Assembly (NCBI RefSeq): GCF_001513675.1
Contig: NZ_CP013859.1
Location: 1,241,081-1,305,080 of the forward strand
DNA: 64,000 bases
Source of the DNA: Microbacterium sp. XT11
Lineage (GTDB): Bacteria > Actinomycetota > Actinomycetes > Actinomycetales > Microbacteriaceae
Direction: 5' to 3'
Made by a program: the position numbers and the translations under genes. The first letter of the stretch is position 1. Every line of letters starts with the position of its first letter. Below, piece after piece: positions 25,447 to 32,716 of the stretch. Under the pieces are notes generated by a model that was not told the origin of the DNA, searched no databases, and saw nothing but the letters and a program-made list of their open reading frames with translations.

Positions 25447-26373
25447 ATGAACCTCGCGCGGCAGCCCCAGCATGCCCCGCCGCGCTCGCCGTTGCGCGGC
25501 CCGGCACTGCCGATCGGCCTCGCCGTGACGGCGATCGGCGTGCTGATGTCGCTCGTGAGCCTGCCGAGCGCACCCGCCGATGCCCGTGTCCCGCCCGAAC
25601 CCCGCGTCGTGCAGGCCGTGCCGCCGGTCGACGTGGCTGCGACCACGGCGGCCGATCCCTGTGCAGAGCAGGTCGTGCGCGATGCGATCGCGGCAGCCGA
25701 CGATGCGGCGACGATCGCGGCGTTCGGCGGCGCCGAGAGCTTCCGTGCGGCCGTGGCCGCCGGCAACGCGCCCTGCATCGCCCTCGACGACCCCTCGCAC
25801 GTGTGGGTCGTCGTGAACAAGGCGCGACCGCTGAACCCCGTCGACTTCGCACCGCAGTCGCTCGCGCCCGCCCCGGTCCGGGTCACGACGGGTTCCGGGC
25901 AGGCCCGCGCCGATGTCGCGGCGGCCCTCGGGGCGATGGCGGCAGCGGCAGCCGCCGACGGTGTGGGGCAGATCGGCGCGAACAACGGGTACCGCTCGTA
26001 CGACCTGCAAGTGCGCACGTATGCCGGCCACGTCCGGTCGGAGGGGCAGGCGAACGCGGATGCGGCATCCGCCCGTGCGGGGCACAGCGAGCATCAGACG
26101 GGGCTCGCTCTCGACCTCGTCGCCTGCGCGCCCTGCGGTGGGATCGACGCGTTCGGTGCGACAGCTCAGGGCGCCTGGGTCGCCGAGCACGCCTGGGAGT
26201 ACGGATTCATCGTGAGATATGAAGCCGGAGCCACGGGCGTGACCGGCTACAAGCCCGAGCCATGGCACGTCCGCTACATCGGGCCGGAGCTCGCGGCCGC
26301 CTACCATCACGGCGGATTCCACACGCTCGAGGAGTTCTTCGGTCTTCCCGCGGCGCCCGACTATCTGCACTGA
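25447..26373 (+). CDS. Secreted M15B D-alanyl-D-alanine carboxypeptidase (VanY-like)
   Basis: A 308-residue exported zinc peptidase trimming peptidoglycan stems. A signal/anchor helix is at residues 18-45 (LPIGLAVTAIGVLMSLVSLP). A linker with two Cys follows, then the VanY domain. Zinc and catalytic motifs: NNGYRSYDLQ, SEHQTGLALDLV (SxHxxGxAxD) and EPWHVRYIGPE. Start ATG 25447 lies 6 nt after GACAAT (25435-25440), leaderless. The proximal LexA-like site raises the possibility of damage-inducible wall remodelling, inferred only. Confidence 0.92.
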   Translation: MNLARQPQHAPPRSPLRGPALPIGLAVTAIGVLMSLVSLPSAPADARVPPEPRVVQAVPPVDVAATTAADPCAEQVVRDAIAAADDAATIAAFGGAESFRAAVAAGNAPCIALDDPSHVWVVVNKARPLNPVDFAPQSLAPAPVRVTTGSGQARADVAAALGAMAAAAAADGVGQIGANNGYRSYDLQVRTYAGHVRSEGQANADAASARAGHSEHQTGLALDLVACAPCGGIDAFGATAQGAWVAEHAWEYGFIVRYEAGATGVTGYKPEPWHVRYIGPELAAAYHHGGFHTLEEFFGLPAAPDYLH

Positions 26374-26417
26374 GCCCGCCGTTGAGGCATCCGACAAACC
26401 GCGAGACCGAGTGTCAC

Positions 26418-26444
26418 GCATTGTGGGATGCATTCTCACAATGC
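26418..26444. promoter_or_regulatory. Inverted repeat upstream of the acyl-CoA dehydrogenase
   Basis: GCATTGTG (26418-26425) and CACAATGC (26437-26444) separated by 11 bp, in an AT-rich patch 70 nt before the gene. A TetR- or GntR-type fatty-acid repressor could bind such a site; no regulator gene is adjacent. Confidence 0.45.
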
Positions 26445-26513
26445 TCTGTCGGATCCGCGTGATTCCCGCTTAGAATCGCCGGAGCAACGCCGCAACACGT
26501 TCAGGAGGACGCC

Positions 26514-27677
26514 ATGGAACGCGACATCTACGACGAGGATCACGAGGCATTCCGCGACCTCGTCAAGGACTTCGTGAAGCGCCACGTGACCAACGACGCG
26601 ATCGAGAAGTGGAACGCCGACGGAGAGGTCGACCGCGCCACCATGCTCGCCGCCGGTGAGGCCGGCATCATCGGCCTCTCGGTTCCCGAGGAGTTCGGCG
26701 GGGCGGGGATGCTGCAGGACTACCGCTTCCGCGCCATCGTGAACGAAGAGGTCATCGCGGCGGGCGCCGGCTCGCTCGCCGGAGCCTTCGGCATCCAAGA
26801 CGACCTCGCCGTGCCGTACCTCGTGCACATGGGCACGCAGGAGCAGAAGGAGAAGTGGCTGCCCCGCATGGCGACGGGCGAGGTCATCGGGGCTCTCGCC
26901 ATGACGGAGCCGGGGGCCGGAAGCGACCTGCGGGGGATCAAGACCACGGCGAAGAAGGTCGACGGCGGCTACCTCGTCAACGGGGCGAAGACGTTCATCT
27001 CGTCGGGTGCGACGGCCGACCTCGTCGTCACCTTCGTCAAGACCGGGGAGGGGAACCGCCCCGACGCGTTCAGCCTCGTGCTCATCGAGAACGGCATGGA
27101 GGGCTTCGACCACGGCAAGAAGCTGCACAAGATGGGCTTCCACGGCCACGACACCGCCGAGCTCTCGTTCAGCGACGTGTTCGTGCCCGAGGAGAACCTC
27201 ATCGGCGGCAAGGAGGGCATGGGGTTCATCCAGCTCATGATGAACCTGCCGCTCGAGCGCCTCTCGATCGGCGTCGCCGGTGCCGCCGCCGCGCAGGCTG
27301 CGCTGGACTGGACCGTCGCCTATACGAAGGACCGCGAGGCCTTCGGCGAGCGGATCATCGACTTCCAGAACACGCGTTTCAAGATCGCCGACATGGCGGC
27401 GACGGTCGACGCGCTGTGGGCGTACATCGACCGTGCCCTGCTCGCCTACAAAGACGGCAAGCTCTCGGCCGAAGAGGCCGCGAAGGTCAAGTTCTGGGCG
27501 ACCGAACGCGAGTGGGAGGTGCTCGACATCGGCGTGCAGCTGCACGGCGGCTACGGGTACATCACCGAGTACCCGATCGCCAGGGCGTTCCTCGACGCGC
27601 GTGTGCACCGCATCTACGGCGGCACGAACGAGATCATGCGCGACATCGTGAGCCGCCAGATCGCCGGCAAGCGCTGA
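26514..27677 (+). CDS. Acyl-CoA dehydrogenase
   Basis: A 387-residue FAD enzyme oxidising acyl-CoA to enoyl-CoA. The two family signatures are present: ALAMTEPGAGSDLRGIKTTA (residues about 127-146) and QLHGGYGYITEYPIARAFLD near 343. The C-terminal active-site stretch is HRIYGGTNEIMRDIV. The final AGKR and overall length fit short/medium-chain or long-chain FadE-type enzymes; chain length is not readable. ATG 26514 has AGGAGG 6 nt upstream. A perfect 16-bp palindrome terminates it. Confidence 0.95.
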   Translation: MERDIYDEDHEAFRDLVKDFVKRHVTNDAIEKWNADGEVDRATMLAAGEAGIIGLSVPEEFGGAGMLQDYRFRAIVNEEVIAAGAGSLAGAFGIQDDLAVPYLVHMGTQEQKEKWLPRMATGEVIGALAMTEPGAGSDLRGIKTTAKKVDGGYLVNGAKTFISSGATADLVVTFVKTGEGNRPDAFSLVLIENGMEGFDHGKKLHKMGFHGHDTAELSFSDVFVPEENLIGGKEGMGFIQLMMNLPLERLSIGVAGAAAAQAALDWTVAYTKDREAFGERIIDFQNTRFKIADMAATVDALWAYIDRALLAYKDGKLSAEEAAKVKFWATEREWEVLDIGVQLHGGYGYITEYPIARAFLDARVHRIYGGTNEIMRDIVSRQIAGKR

Positions 27678-27688
27678 CGTCTCCTGAG

Positions 27689-27720
27689 GAAGGCCCCGGA
27701 TGCCGGCATCCGGGGCCTTC
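27689..27720 (+). terminator. Terminator-like palindrome after acyl-CoA dehydrogenase
   Basis: GAAGGCCCCGGATGCC followed at once by its exact complement, 12 bp after the stop. The stem is 16 bp; the loop would come from the central bases. Weak T content follows (GTCGTGTCC). Confidence 0.7.
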
Positions 27721-27777
27721 GTCGTGTCCGCACGCGCACTCCCGCGTCGGGCTCCGCGCTCGGCCCGCCCGCTCCGC

Positions 27778-27841
27778 CACGAGGGCGACTGTGCACGAGG
27801 GCGACTCCGCGCGAGGGCGGCTGCGCGCGAGAGTGAAGCGA
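27778..27841. repeat. 16-bp tandem repeat, about four units
   Basis: Units at 27778, 27794, 27810 and 27826 share the form C(A/G)CGAGGGCG(A/G)CT; the last is degenerate. Intergenic, between the acyl-CoA dehydrogenase and the coupled small ORF. No coding sense in any frame. Confidence 0.6.
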
Positions 27842-27925
27842 GGGTGAAATCCTCCCACCGGGCTCCCAGGTTCGCCTAGGAATGGTTCCGGACTGCATCA
27901 GTCCGACCGTGTGGGAGGGGAACTC

Positions 27926-28090
27926 ATGAAACGGTTGCGGATGCCGTGGAGAACACGCGCAGCCGGCGGCCGGGCTCTGCTCGGGTCATCGCGGTGGAGG
28001 ATGGGCGCAGGTGTCACGACCGTCGTGTCGGCGCTGCTCCTGTCGCTGCTCCCGGCGACGGCCGCGGCCACGGCCGTACTCAGGCGGTGA
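27926..28090 (+). CDS. Small exported or single-pass peptide, 54 aa, coupled to a LuxR-type gene
   Basis: ATG 27926 is preceded by a strong GGGAGGGG ribosome site 5 nt away. The product has a very basic N-terminus (MKRLRMPWRTRAAGGRALLG), then one hydrophobic stretch (VTTVVSALLLSLLPATAAAT) and a short basic end (AVLRR). Its TGA overlaps the GTG of the LuxR-type gene as GTGA. A hairpin (CGGACT-GCATC-AGTCCG, 27887-27903) lies in its leader. It could be a signal peptide precursor, a membrane peptide or only a leader ORF that gates translation of the regulator. Family unknown. Confidence 0.5.
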   Translation: MKRLRMPWRTRAAGGRALLGSSRWRMGAGVTTVVSALLLSLLPATAAATAVLRR

Positions 28091-28461
28091 TCGGACAGCT
28101 GGTCTCCGTGCTGCGCGCATCCGGCCAGCGCCTCGCTCTGCGGCTCATCCCGGATGCCGACCTGCGGGCGCTCCTCGCCACCCTGCGGCGTGAGGGAGCC
28201 GACGACGTCGCAGATTCGATCACAGGCCCTTCCGTCATCGAATCAGGCGACCGGCCAGCGCTCACACCGCGGGAACTGGCCGTGCTGCGAGCGCTCGCAC
28301 GCTCGGGCTCGGTGAACGACATCGCCGCCGAGCTCTATGTCTCGGCCAACACGGTGAAGTCCCAGCTGCGCAGCGTGTATCGCAAGCTGGGCGCGCGCAA
28401 CCGTGACGAGGCGCTCGCCGCGGCCATCCATCGGCACCTCATCCCGAGCTCCCGGGAGTGA
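28087..28461 (+). CDS. Short LuxR-type HTH protein
   Basis: A 124-residue protein with no receiver or ATPase domain. The N-terminal half (VIGQLVSVLRASGQRLALRL) has no known domain. Residues about 60-124 are a complete LuxR HTH: LTPRELAVLRALARSGSVND, then IAAELYVSANTVKSQLRSVY and RKLGARNRDEAL. GTG 28087 overlaps the upstream 54-codon ORF (GTGA), so expression is probably coupled; a longer frame from GTG 27946 overlaps that ORF and has no ribosome site. The HTH resembles the C-terminus of the 478-aa regulator at 37288. Targets unknown. Confidence 0.78.
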   Translation: MIGQLVSVLRASGQRLALRLIPDADLRALLATLRREGADDVADSITGPSVIESGDRPALTPRELAVLRALARSGSVNDIAAELYVSANTVKSQLRSVYRKLGARNRDEALAAAIHRHLIPSSRE

Positions 28462-28493
28462 CCGCGCGCGGGGCGCGAACTCCGTGCTCCGGC

Positions 28494-29369
28494 TCAGGCC
28501 GCCTTCTCGCCGGCGGCCTCACGTGCGGTCTTCGACGCCGGTGAGGCGGCACCGAGCTTCCAGTACCCGCAGAAGCTCACCGCGCCCTTGTCGACGCCGC
28601 GCTCGCCTACCAGGTGCTTGCGCGCTCCTGACGCGAGTGACTGCTCGCCCGCCGCGTAGGCGTGGAACGGATGCCGGGGGAGGGCGCTCTCGCGCAGGGC
28701 GCCGAGGGCGAGCGTGCCGGGAGTCGTGCTGTGCGGTCGCACGAGCCAGCGCACCTCGACGCCGTCGGGATGCGGGAAGTCGAGCGCGTCGTCGGCGGAA
28801 GGCACCTCGAGCAGAGCGATGCCCTCGGCCTCCGCGGGCAGCGACGCGCAGATCGAGGAGATCGCCGGCAGGGCCGTCTCATCGCCGACGAGCAGCACGC
28901 GGTCGGTGCCCCGCTCGGGGTTGAAGGTCAGGCCCTCGTCGATGATGAGCACGTGCTCCCCTGGTCGGCAGGTCTCGGCCCATCGCGACGCGGGACCGGC
29001 GGTGCCGTCGGCGGCCGAGCCGTGCAGCACGAAGTCGACGTCGATCTCGGCTCCGGCATCCGCGCTGGCGGGGCGGTGGGCGCGGACGCTGTAGTTGCGC
29101 ATGACCGGCCGTTCGCCGTCGGGGATGCGAAGGAACTTGAGATAGCCGAAAATCTTGTTCGCCTTCGCGGGCACCCGATCGAGTCCGGCCTCGCCGCCGA
29201 TCGGCAGGAACAACCGGAACCACTGGTCGAAGCCCATCGGGCGGAAGCGCTCGATGTCGCCGCCGCCGAGCGTGACGCGCACCCAGTGCGGAGCCAGGCG
29301 TTCCGACCGGAGCACGGTGAGGTGGAGGAGCTCGGACGAGAGCGGCTTGACCAGCTTGCTGTATGCCAT
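28494..29369 (-). CDS. Siderophore-interacting protein (FAD ferric-siderophore reductase)
   Basis: A 291-residue SIP-family NAD(P)H/FAD reductase that releases iron from ferric siderophores in the cytosol. The FAD motif RNYSVR is in VMRNYSVRAHR near residue 88. The C-terminal SIP domain shows LLVGDETALPAISSICASLP, RWLVRPH and the AYAAGEQSLA region. It is the last gene of an apparent run behind ecfA-ecfT (30 nt gap). An iron-box-like site ahead of ecfA suggests iron repression, so the transporter and reductase would work together. Confidence 0.93.
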   Translation of the reverse strand: MAYSKLVKPLSSELLHLTVLRSERLAPHWVRVTLGGGDIERFRPMGFDQWFRLFLPIGGEAGLDRVPAKANKIFGYLKFLRIPDGERPVMRNYSVRAHRPASADAGAEIDVDFVLHGSAADGTAGPASRWAETCRPGEHVLIIDEGLTFNPERGTDRVLLVGDETALPAISSICASLPAEAEGIALLEVPSADDALDFPHPDGVEVRWLVRPHSTTPGTLALGALRESALPRHPFHAYAAGEQSLASGARKHLVGERGVDKGAVSFCGYWKLGAASPASKTAREAAGEKAA

Positions 29370-29399
29370 CGGTGTGCCTTTCGGGCTGCGGGGAAGCGT

Positions 29400-30212
29400 T
29401 CAGGGCTTCCAGGGGAGGAGGGCGAGGAAGATCGCGGCGGATGCCGTGAGCATGAGCGCGACGAACACGACGTCGCGGCGGCGGAAGGGCACCCTGTGGC
29501 GTTCGGTGCGGGTGTCGTGTGCGCCGAAGGCGCGGGAGTCCATGGCGAGGGCGACGCGCTCGGCGTGACGGATGGCTCCGGCCAGCAGGGGCACGATGTA
29601 GCCCCAGGCGCGGGCAAGACGGGCGAACGGCCCGCGTCCGCCGTGGTGGCCGCGGACGCGGTGCGCCGCGCGGATCACGGCCAGTTCGTGCCCGAACCGC
29701 GGCACGAACCGGAACGCCGCGAGGGCCGTGTACCCGATGCGGTACGGCACGCGAAGCTGCTGCACGCTCGCGCGGACGAGATCGGGTCCCGTCGTGGTGA
29801 GTCCGCCGATGAGGGCGAGCGCGACGATCGCGCCCAGGCGCAGCGAGGTCGCGAAGCCCGCGGCGAGGGCGCCCTGGCGGAGCGTCCAGCCGCCGAGCTC
29901 GACGACGGGTGGCGTGCCCGCGACGCGCGCCGCGTCGACCCAGAGGGAGAAGCCCGCTCCGATGAGGAGCACGCCGAGCGGCAGGGCCGCGAACAGGATC
30001 ACGGCGTTGCGCCGGCTCGGCCGCGCGCCGGTGAGCAGCACGAGGTACGACAGGGCGAGGAATGCCGCAGGGGTCGCGACGTCGCGTACGAACACGAGCA
30101 CCACGATCGCGGGCAGCACGGCCGCGACCTTCGCGAGGGGATTGAGGCCGTACAGGAACCAGCGCGTCGTCGCCGGGGCGAGCGGCGCGTAGGGGTCGAT
30201 GCGCGCGGTCAT
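29400..30212 (-). CDS. ECF transporter transmembrane component (EcfT/CbiQ family)
   Basis: A 270-residue membrane scaffold that links the S component to the ATPases. There are five to six hydrophobic segments. The coupling-helix signature is in RHAERVALAMDSRAFGAHDT (Ala-x-x-Arg-x-x/Ala-Arg-Gly type motif). Its ATG overlaps the ecfA stop by 4 nt (30209-30212). A final membrane helix (VVFVALMLTASAAIFLALLP) ends at the C-terminus. Confidence 0.92.
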   Translation of the reverse strand: MTARIDPYAPLAPATTRWFLYGLNPLAKVAAVLPAIVVLVFVRDVATPAAFLALSYLVLLTGARPSRRNAVILFAALPLGVLLIGAGFSLWVDAARVAGTPPVVELGGWTLRQGALAAGFATSLRLGAIVALALIGGLTTTGPDLVRASVQQLRVPYRIGYTALAAFRFVPRFGHELAVIRAAHRVRGHHGGRGPFARLARAWGYIVPLLAGAIRHAERVALAMDSRAFGAHDTRTERHRVPFRRRDVVFVALMLTASAAIFLALLPWKP

Positions 30213-31948
30213 GCGCGTGCCGCCAGCATCCGATGCAGGGCAGGCAGGCGCAGTCCCGCCGAGGTGAAGACGCTCTCGTCGCGGAAGAGCTCGTGCGTGC
30301 GCCCTGCGGCGTGCACGCGCCCGGCGCGGAGGATCACGGTGTGGGTCGCGTGCTCGGCGACGAGCTGCAGATCGTGGGTCACGACGACCACCGTGGTGCC
30401 CTCGGCGCGCAGCGCGTCGAGCAGGTCGAGCAGTTCAGAGGCGCGAGCGCGGTCCTGTCCGAAGGTGGGCTCGTCGAGCGCGAGCACGGGTGGCCCGGTG
30501 ATGAGCGCCGTGCCCACCGACAGCCGCCGCTTCTCGCCGCCGGAGAGCAGGAACGGGTGCACGTCGGCCTTGTGGTCGAGGCCGAAGCGCGTCAGCATCC
30601 CGGTCACCCGCCGCTCCACCTCGTCGGTCGGGACGTGACGAAGGCGCAGCCCGTGCGCGAGCTCGTCGAACACGGTTCCGGCGATGAACTGATGCTCGGG
30701 ATTCTGGAACACGAAGCCGACGCGCGACGCGAGCTCGCGCGGAGACGCTGTGCCGGCGTCGACCCCGTCGACGAACACGCGGCGCCGCGGTGGGGCCACC
30801 ACGCCCGCGAGCGCCTGGATCAGCGTGGTCTTGCCGGCGCCGTTCGCGCCCACGATCGCTGTGAGGCTGCCGCGTTCGACGTCGAGATCGACGCCGTGCA
30901 GCACCTCGGTGCGTCCGCGCCGGACGGTGAGATCGCGAGCGCGGATCACCGGGTCGGACGCGCGGGCGGAGAGCTCCGGATGCTCGGCCGGCTCTCGCGC
31001 GGGATCTTTGGGCGTGCCGTACCGCGCGCCAGGCTCTCGCGCGCCAGGCTCTCGCGCGGCGATCGTGCGCGCGGTCGAGGAGCCGGAGCTCTCGAGCGCA
31101 TCCAGGGCGGTGGACAGCTCGGGCGCCGTGAGCGGAAGCGGATCGAGGGGCAGGCCGGCGTCGCGCAGCCGCAGCCCGGCGAGCGTCGCCGCGGGGAGCC
31201 AGACGCCCATGGCGAGCAGTTCGTCGGCGTGGCCACGCAGCACAGCGGATGCCGGACCGTCGAACACCAGCCGCCCCTCGCGGTCGAGCACGAGTACCCG
31301 CGTGATGAACTCCATCGCCGCGTCGAGGTTGTGCTCGACCAGGAGGATCGCCCGGTCGCCCGATCCGACAACATCCGCCAGTGCGGCGTACACATCGTCG
31401 ATGCCCTGCGGGTCGAGGTTCGCGGTGGGCTCGTCCAGCACGATCAGCGGCGATCCCATCGCGAGGGCGCACGCGATCGCCAGACGCTGCCGCCCCCCGC
31501 CCGAGAGGAGGTCGGGGTTGTCCGCCCTGCGCTCCCACAGTCCGACGCGGCGGAGGGCGTCTTCCGTGCGGGACTCGACCTCGGCGAGCGGCAGGAGCAG
31601 GTTCTCCGGGCCGAACGCGACCTCGTCGTACACGGTGCCGGTGACGATCTGCGCGTCGGGGTCCTGGAACACCATCGCCACGTGCGTGCTCAGCTGCGGC
31701 GTCGGCGTCGATGCCGTGTCGAGGCCGCCCGCTTCGACGCTTCCGCTCATCGACGCCGGGACGGCATGGGGCACGAGACCGTTCAGCGCCAGCGTGAGCG
31801 TCGACTTGCCCGATCCTGACGGGCCCAGCAGCAGGACGACCTCTCCGCGGCCGATGTCGAACGAGACGCCCTGCGGCGAGGGGTGATCGGCATCCGCGTG
31901 GGTGATGGAGAGGTCACGCACGCGGAGAAGGGGCGCGGATGGGCGCAC
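30209..31948 (-). CDS. ECF transporter ATPase, two fused ABC domains (EcfA-EcfA')
   Basis: A 579-residue fusion of the two ECF ATPases. Domain 1: Walker A LLGPSGSGKSTLTLA, signature LSGGGRQRLAIA, Walker B PLIVLDEPTANLD. Domain 2 (from about residue 330): GANGAGKTTLIQAL, LSGGEKRRLSVGTA, VLALDEPTFGQD. They are joined by a linker holding repeated AREPGAREPGAR units. The predicted start is GTG 31948, with no good ribosome site. An iron-box-like sequence lies 39 nt upstream. EcfT follows with a 4-nt overlap. Confidence 0.93.
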   Translation of the reverse strand: MRPSAPLLRVRDLSITHADADHPSPQGVSFDIGRGEVVLLLGPSGSGKSTLTLALNGLVPHAVPASMSGSVEAGGLDTASTPTPQLSTHVAMVFQDPDAQIVTGTVYDEVAFGPENLLLPLAEVESRTEDALRRVGLWERRADNPDLLSGGGRQRLAIACALAMGSPLIVLDEPTANLDPQGIDDVYAALADVVGSGDRAILLVEHNLDAAMEFITRVLVLDREGRLVFDGPASAVLRGHADELLAMGVWLPAATLAGLRLRDAGLPLDPLPLTAPELSTALDALESSGSSTARTIAAREPGAREPGARYGTPKDPAREPAEHPELSARASDPVIRARDLTVRRGRTEVLHGVDLDVERGSLTAIVGANGAGKTTLIQALAGVVAPPRRRVFVDGVDAGTASPRELASRVGFVFQNPEHQFIAGTVFDELAHGLRLRHVPTDEVERRVTGMLTRFGLDHKADVHPFLLSGGEKRRLSVGTALITGPPVLALDEPTFGQDRARASELLDLLDALRAEGTTVVVVTHDLQLVAEHATHTVILRAGRVHAAGRTHELFRDESVFTSAGLRLPALHRMLAARA

Positions 31949-31986
31949 GGCGCAAACCTCGGGTCGGTGGATCGGACTCCTCCAAC

Positions 31987-32005
31987 TTAGCCCAGCCTTA
32001 CCTAT
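31987..32005 (-). promoter_or_regulatory. Putative DtxR/IdeR iron box
   Basis: Read on the minus strand, ATAGGTAAGGCTGGGCTAA matches 14 of 19 positions of the DtxR/IdeR consensus TTAGGTTAGGCTAACCTAA, with the left half nearly complete. It lies between the S-component stop (32025) and the ecfA start (31948), so it would repress ecfA-ecfT-SIP when iron is sufficient. A GC hairpin (CCCGCC-ACAC-GGCGGG, 32006-32021) abuts it and may terminate the S-component transcript. Confidence 0.65.
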
Positions 32006-32024
32006 CCCGCCACACGGCGGGAGG

Positions 32025-32570
32025 TCAGCGCCGGGCGACGCCCGCGCGGCTGAGCGAGGCGCCGACGGCGAGGCCGACGGCGGTCCATGCCACCGGACCC
32101 AGCACGGCGATGACGAGGTACGCCACCTGCTCCCACGGCATCCGCACCGAGAGGTCGACCGCGAAGAACACGACCACCGCGACGATGAGGCCGATCACGA
32201 CCGCCGACACGAAGAAGCGCCATGCGCCCCACGCGCGGTACCGGGTGAGCGCCGCGACGCCCTCCTGGATCGCGCCGAAGAGCAGTGCGGTTCCGATGAA
32301 GCGCATCGTCCACGCGGGGTTGAAGGCACTCGCGACGAGTGCGGCGATGACGTGCGTGAGGAGCGCGACGAGCGGGCGCCGCAGCACCTCCTGGGCGATG
32401 ATCCCCGGCAGCACGTGCGAGCCGAGCACGAGACCGTACAGGAACGCGGGCCCGGTGATCACCGGGATCGTCAGCCAGCCCGCGATGCCTCCGAGCAGAC
32501 CCGTCGCCACGCCGATCGCTGCACAGACGAGGAGCACACGGGTGGGCAGGGCGCGAGACGAGGGGGCCAC
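32025..32570 (-). CDS. ECF transporter S component (YkoE-like)
   Basis: A 181-residue membrane protein with five to six helices, of the size of ECF substrate-binding S components. Segments GWLTIPVITGPAFLYGLVLG and ALLTHVIAALVASAFNPAWT resemble the YkoE-like group annotated for thiamine precursors. The linked siderophore reductase and iron box argue instead for an iron chelate or haem-type ligand. GTG 32570 lies 6 nt after TAGGCT (32577-32582), probably leaderless, and it probably has its own promoter separate from the iron-box unit. Ligand unproven. Confidence 0.85.
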   Translation of the reverse strand: MAPSSRALPTRVLLVCAAIGVATGLLGGIAGWLTIPVITGPAFLYGLVLGSHVLPGIIAQEVLRRPLVALLTHVIAALVASAFNPAWTMRFIGTALLFGAIQEGVAALTRYRAWGAWRFFVSAVVIGLIVAVVVFFAVDLSVRMPWEQVAYLVIAVLGPVAWTAVGLAVGASLSRAGVARR

Positions 32571-32716
32571 GACTCCAGCCTACTGTCGACGAAAAGCACG
32601 CGGCTCTGGCCATTCGGCCAGGATTGGCCGCAGCGCCTGGCAGGTGTCGGCGCCCAGGACTAATTTGATCGACGGCGCGGCAACGCGGCCGTGTCATGAG
32701 CGTCTGGGAGCACCAC

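Noticed and set aside
27946-28461. Longer LuxR-type protein starting at GTG 27946
   Set aside because: It has no ribosome site and would overlap the better-supported 54-codon ORF; GTG 28087 is coupled to that ORF's stop.
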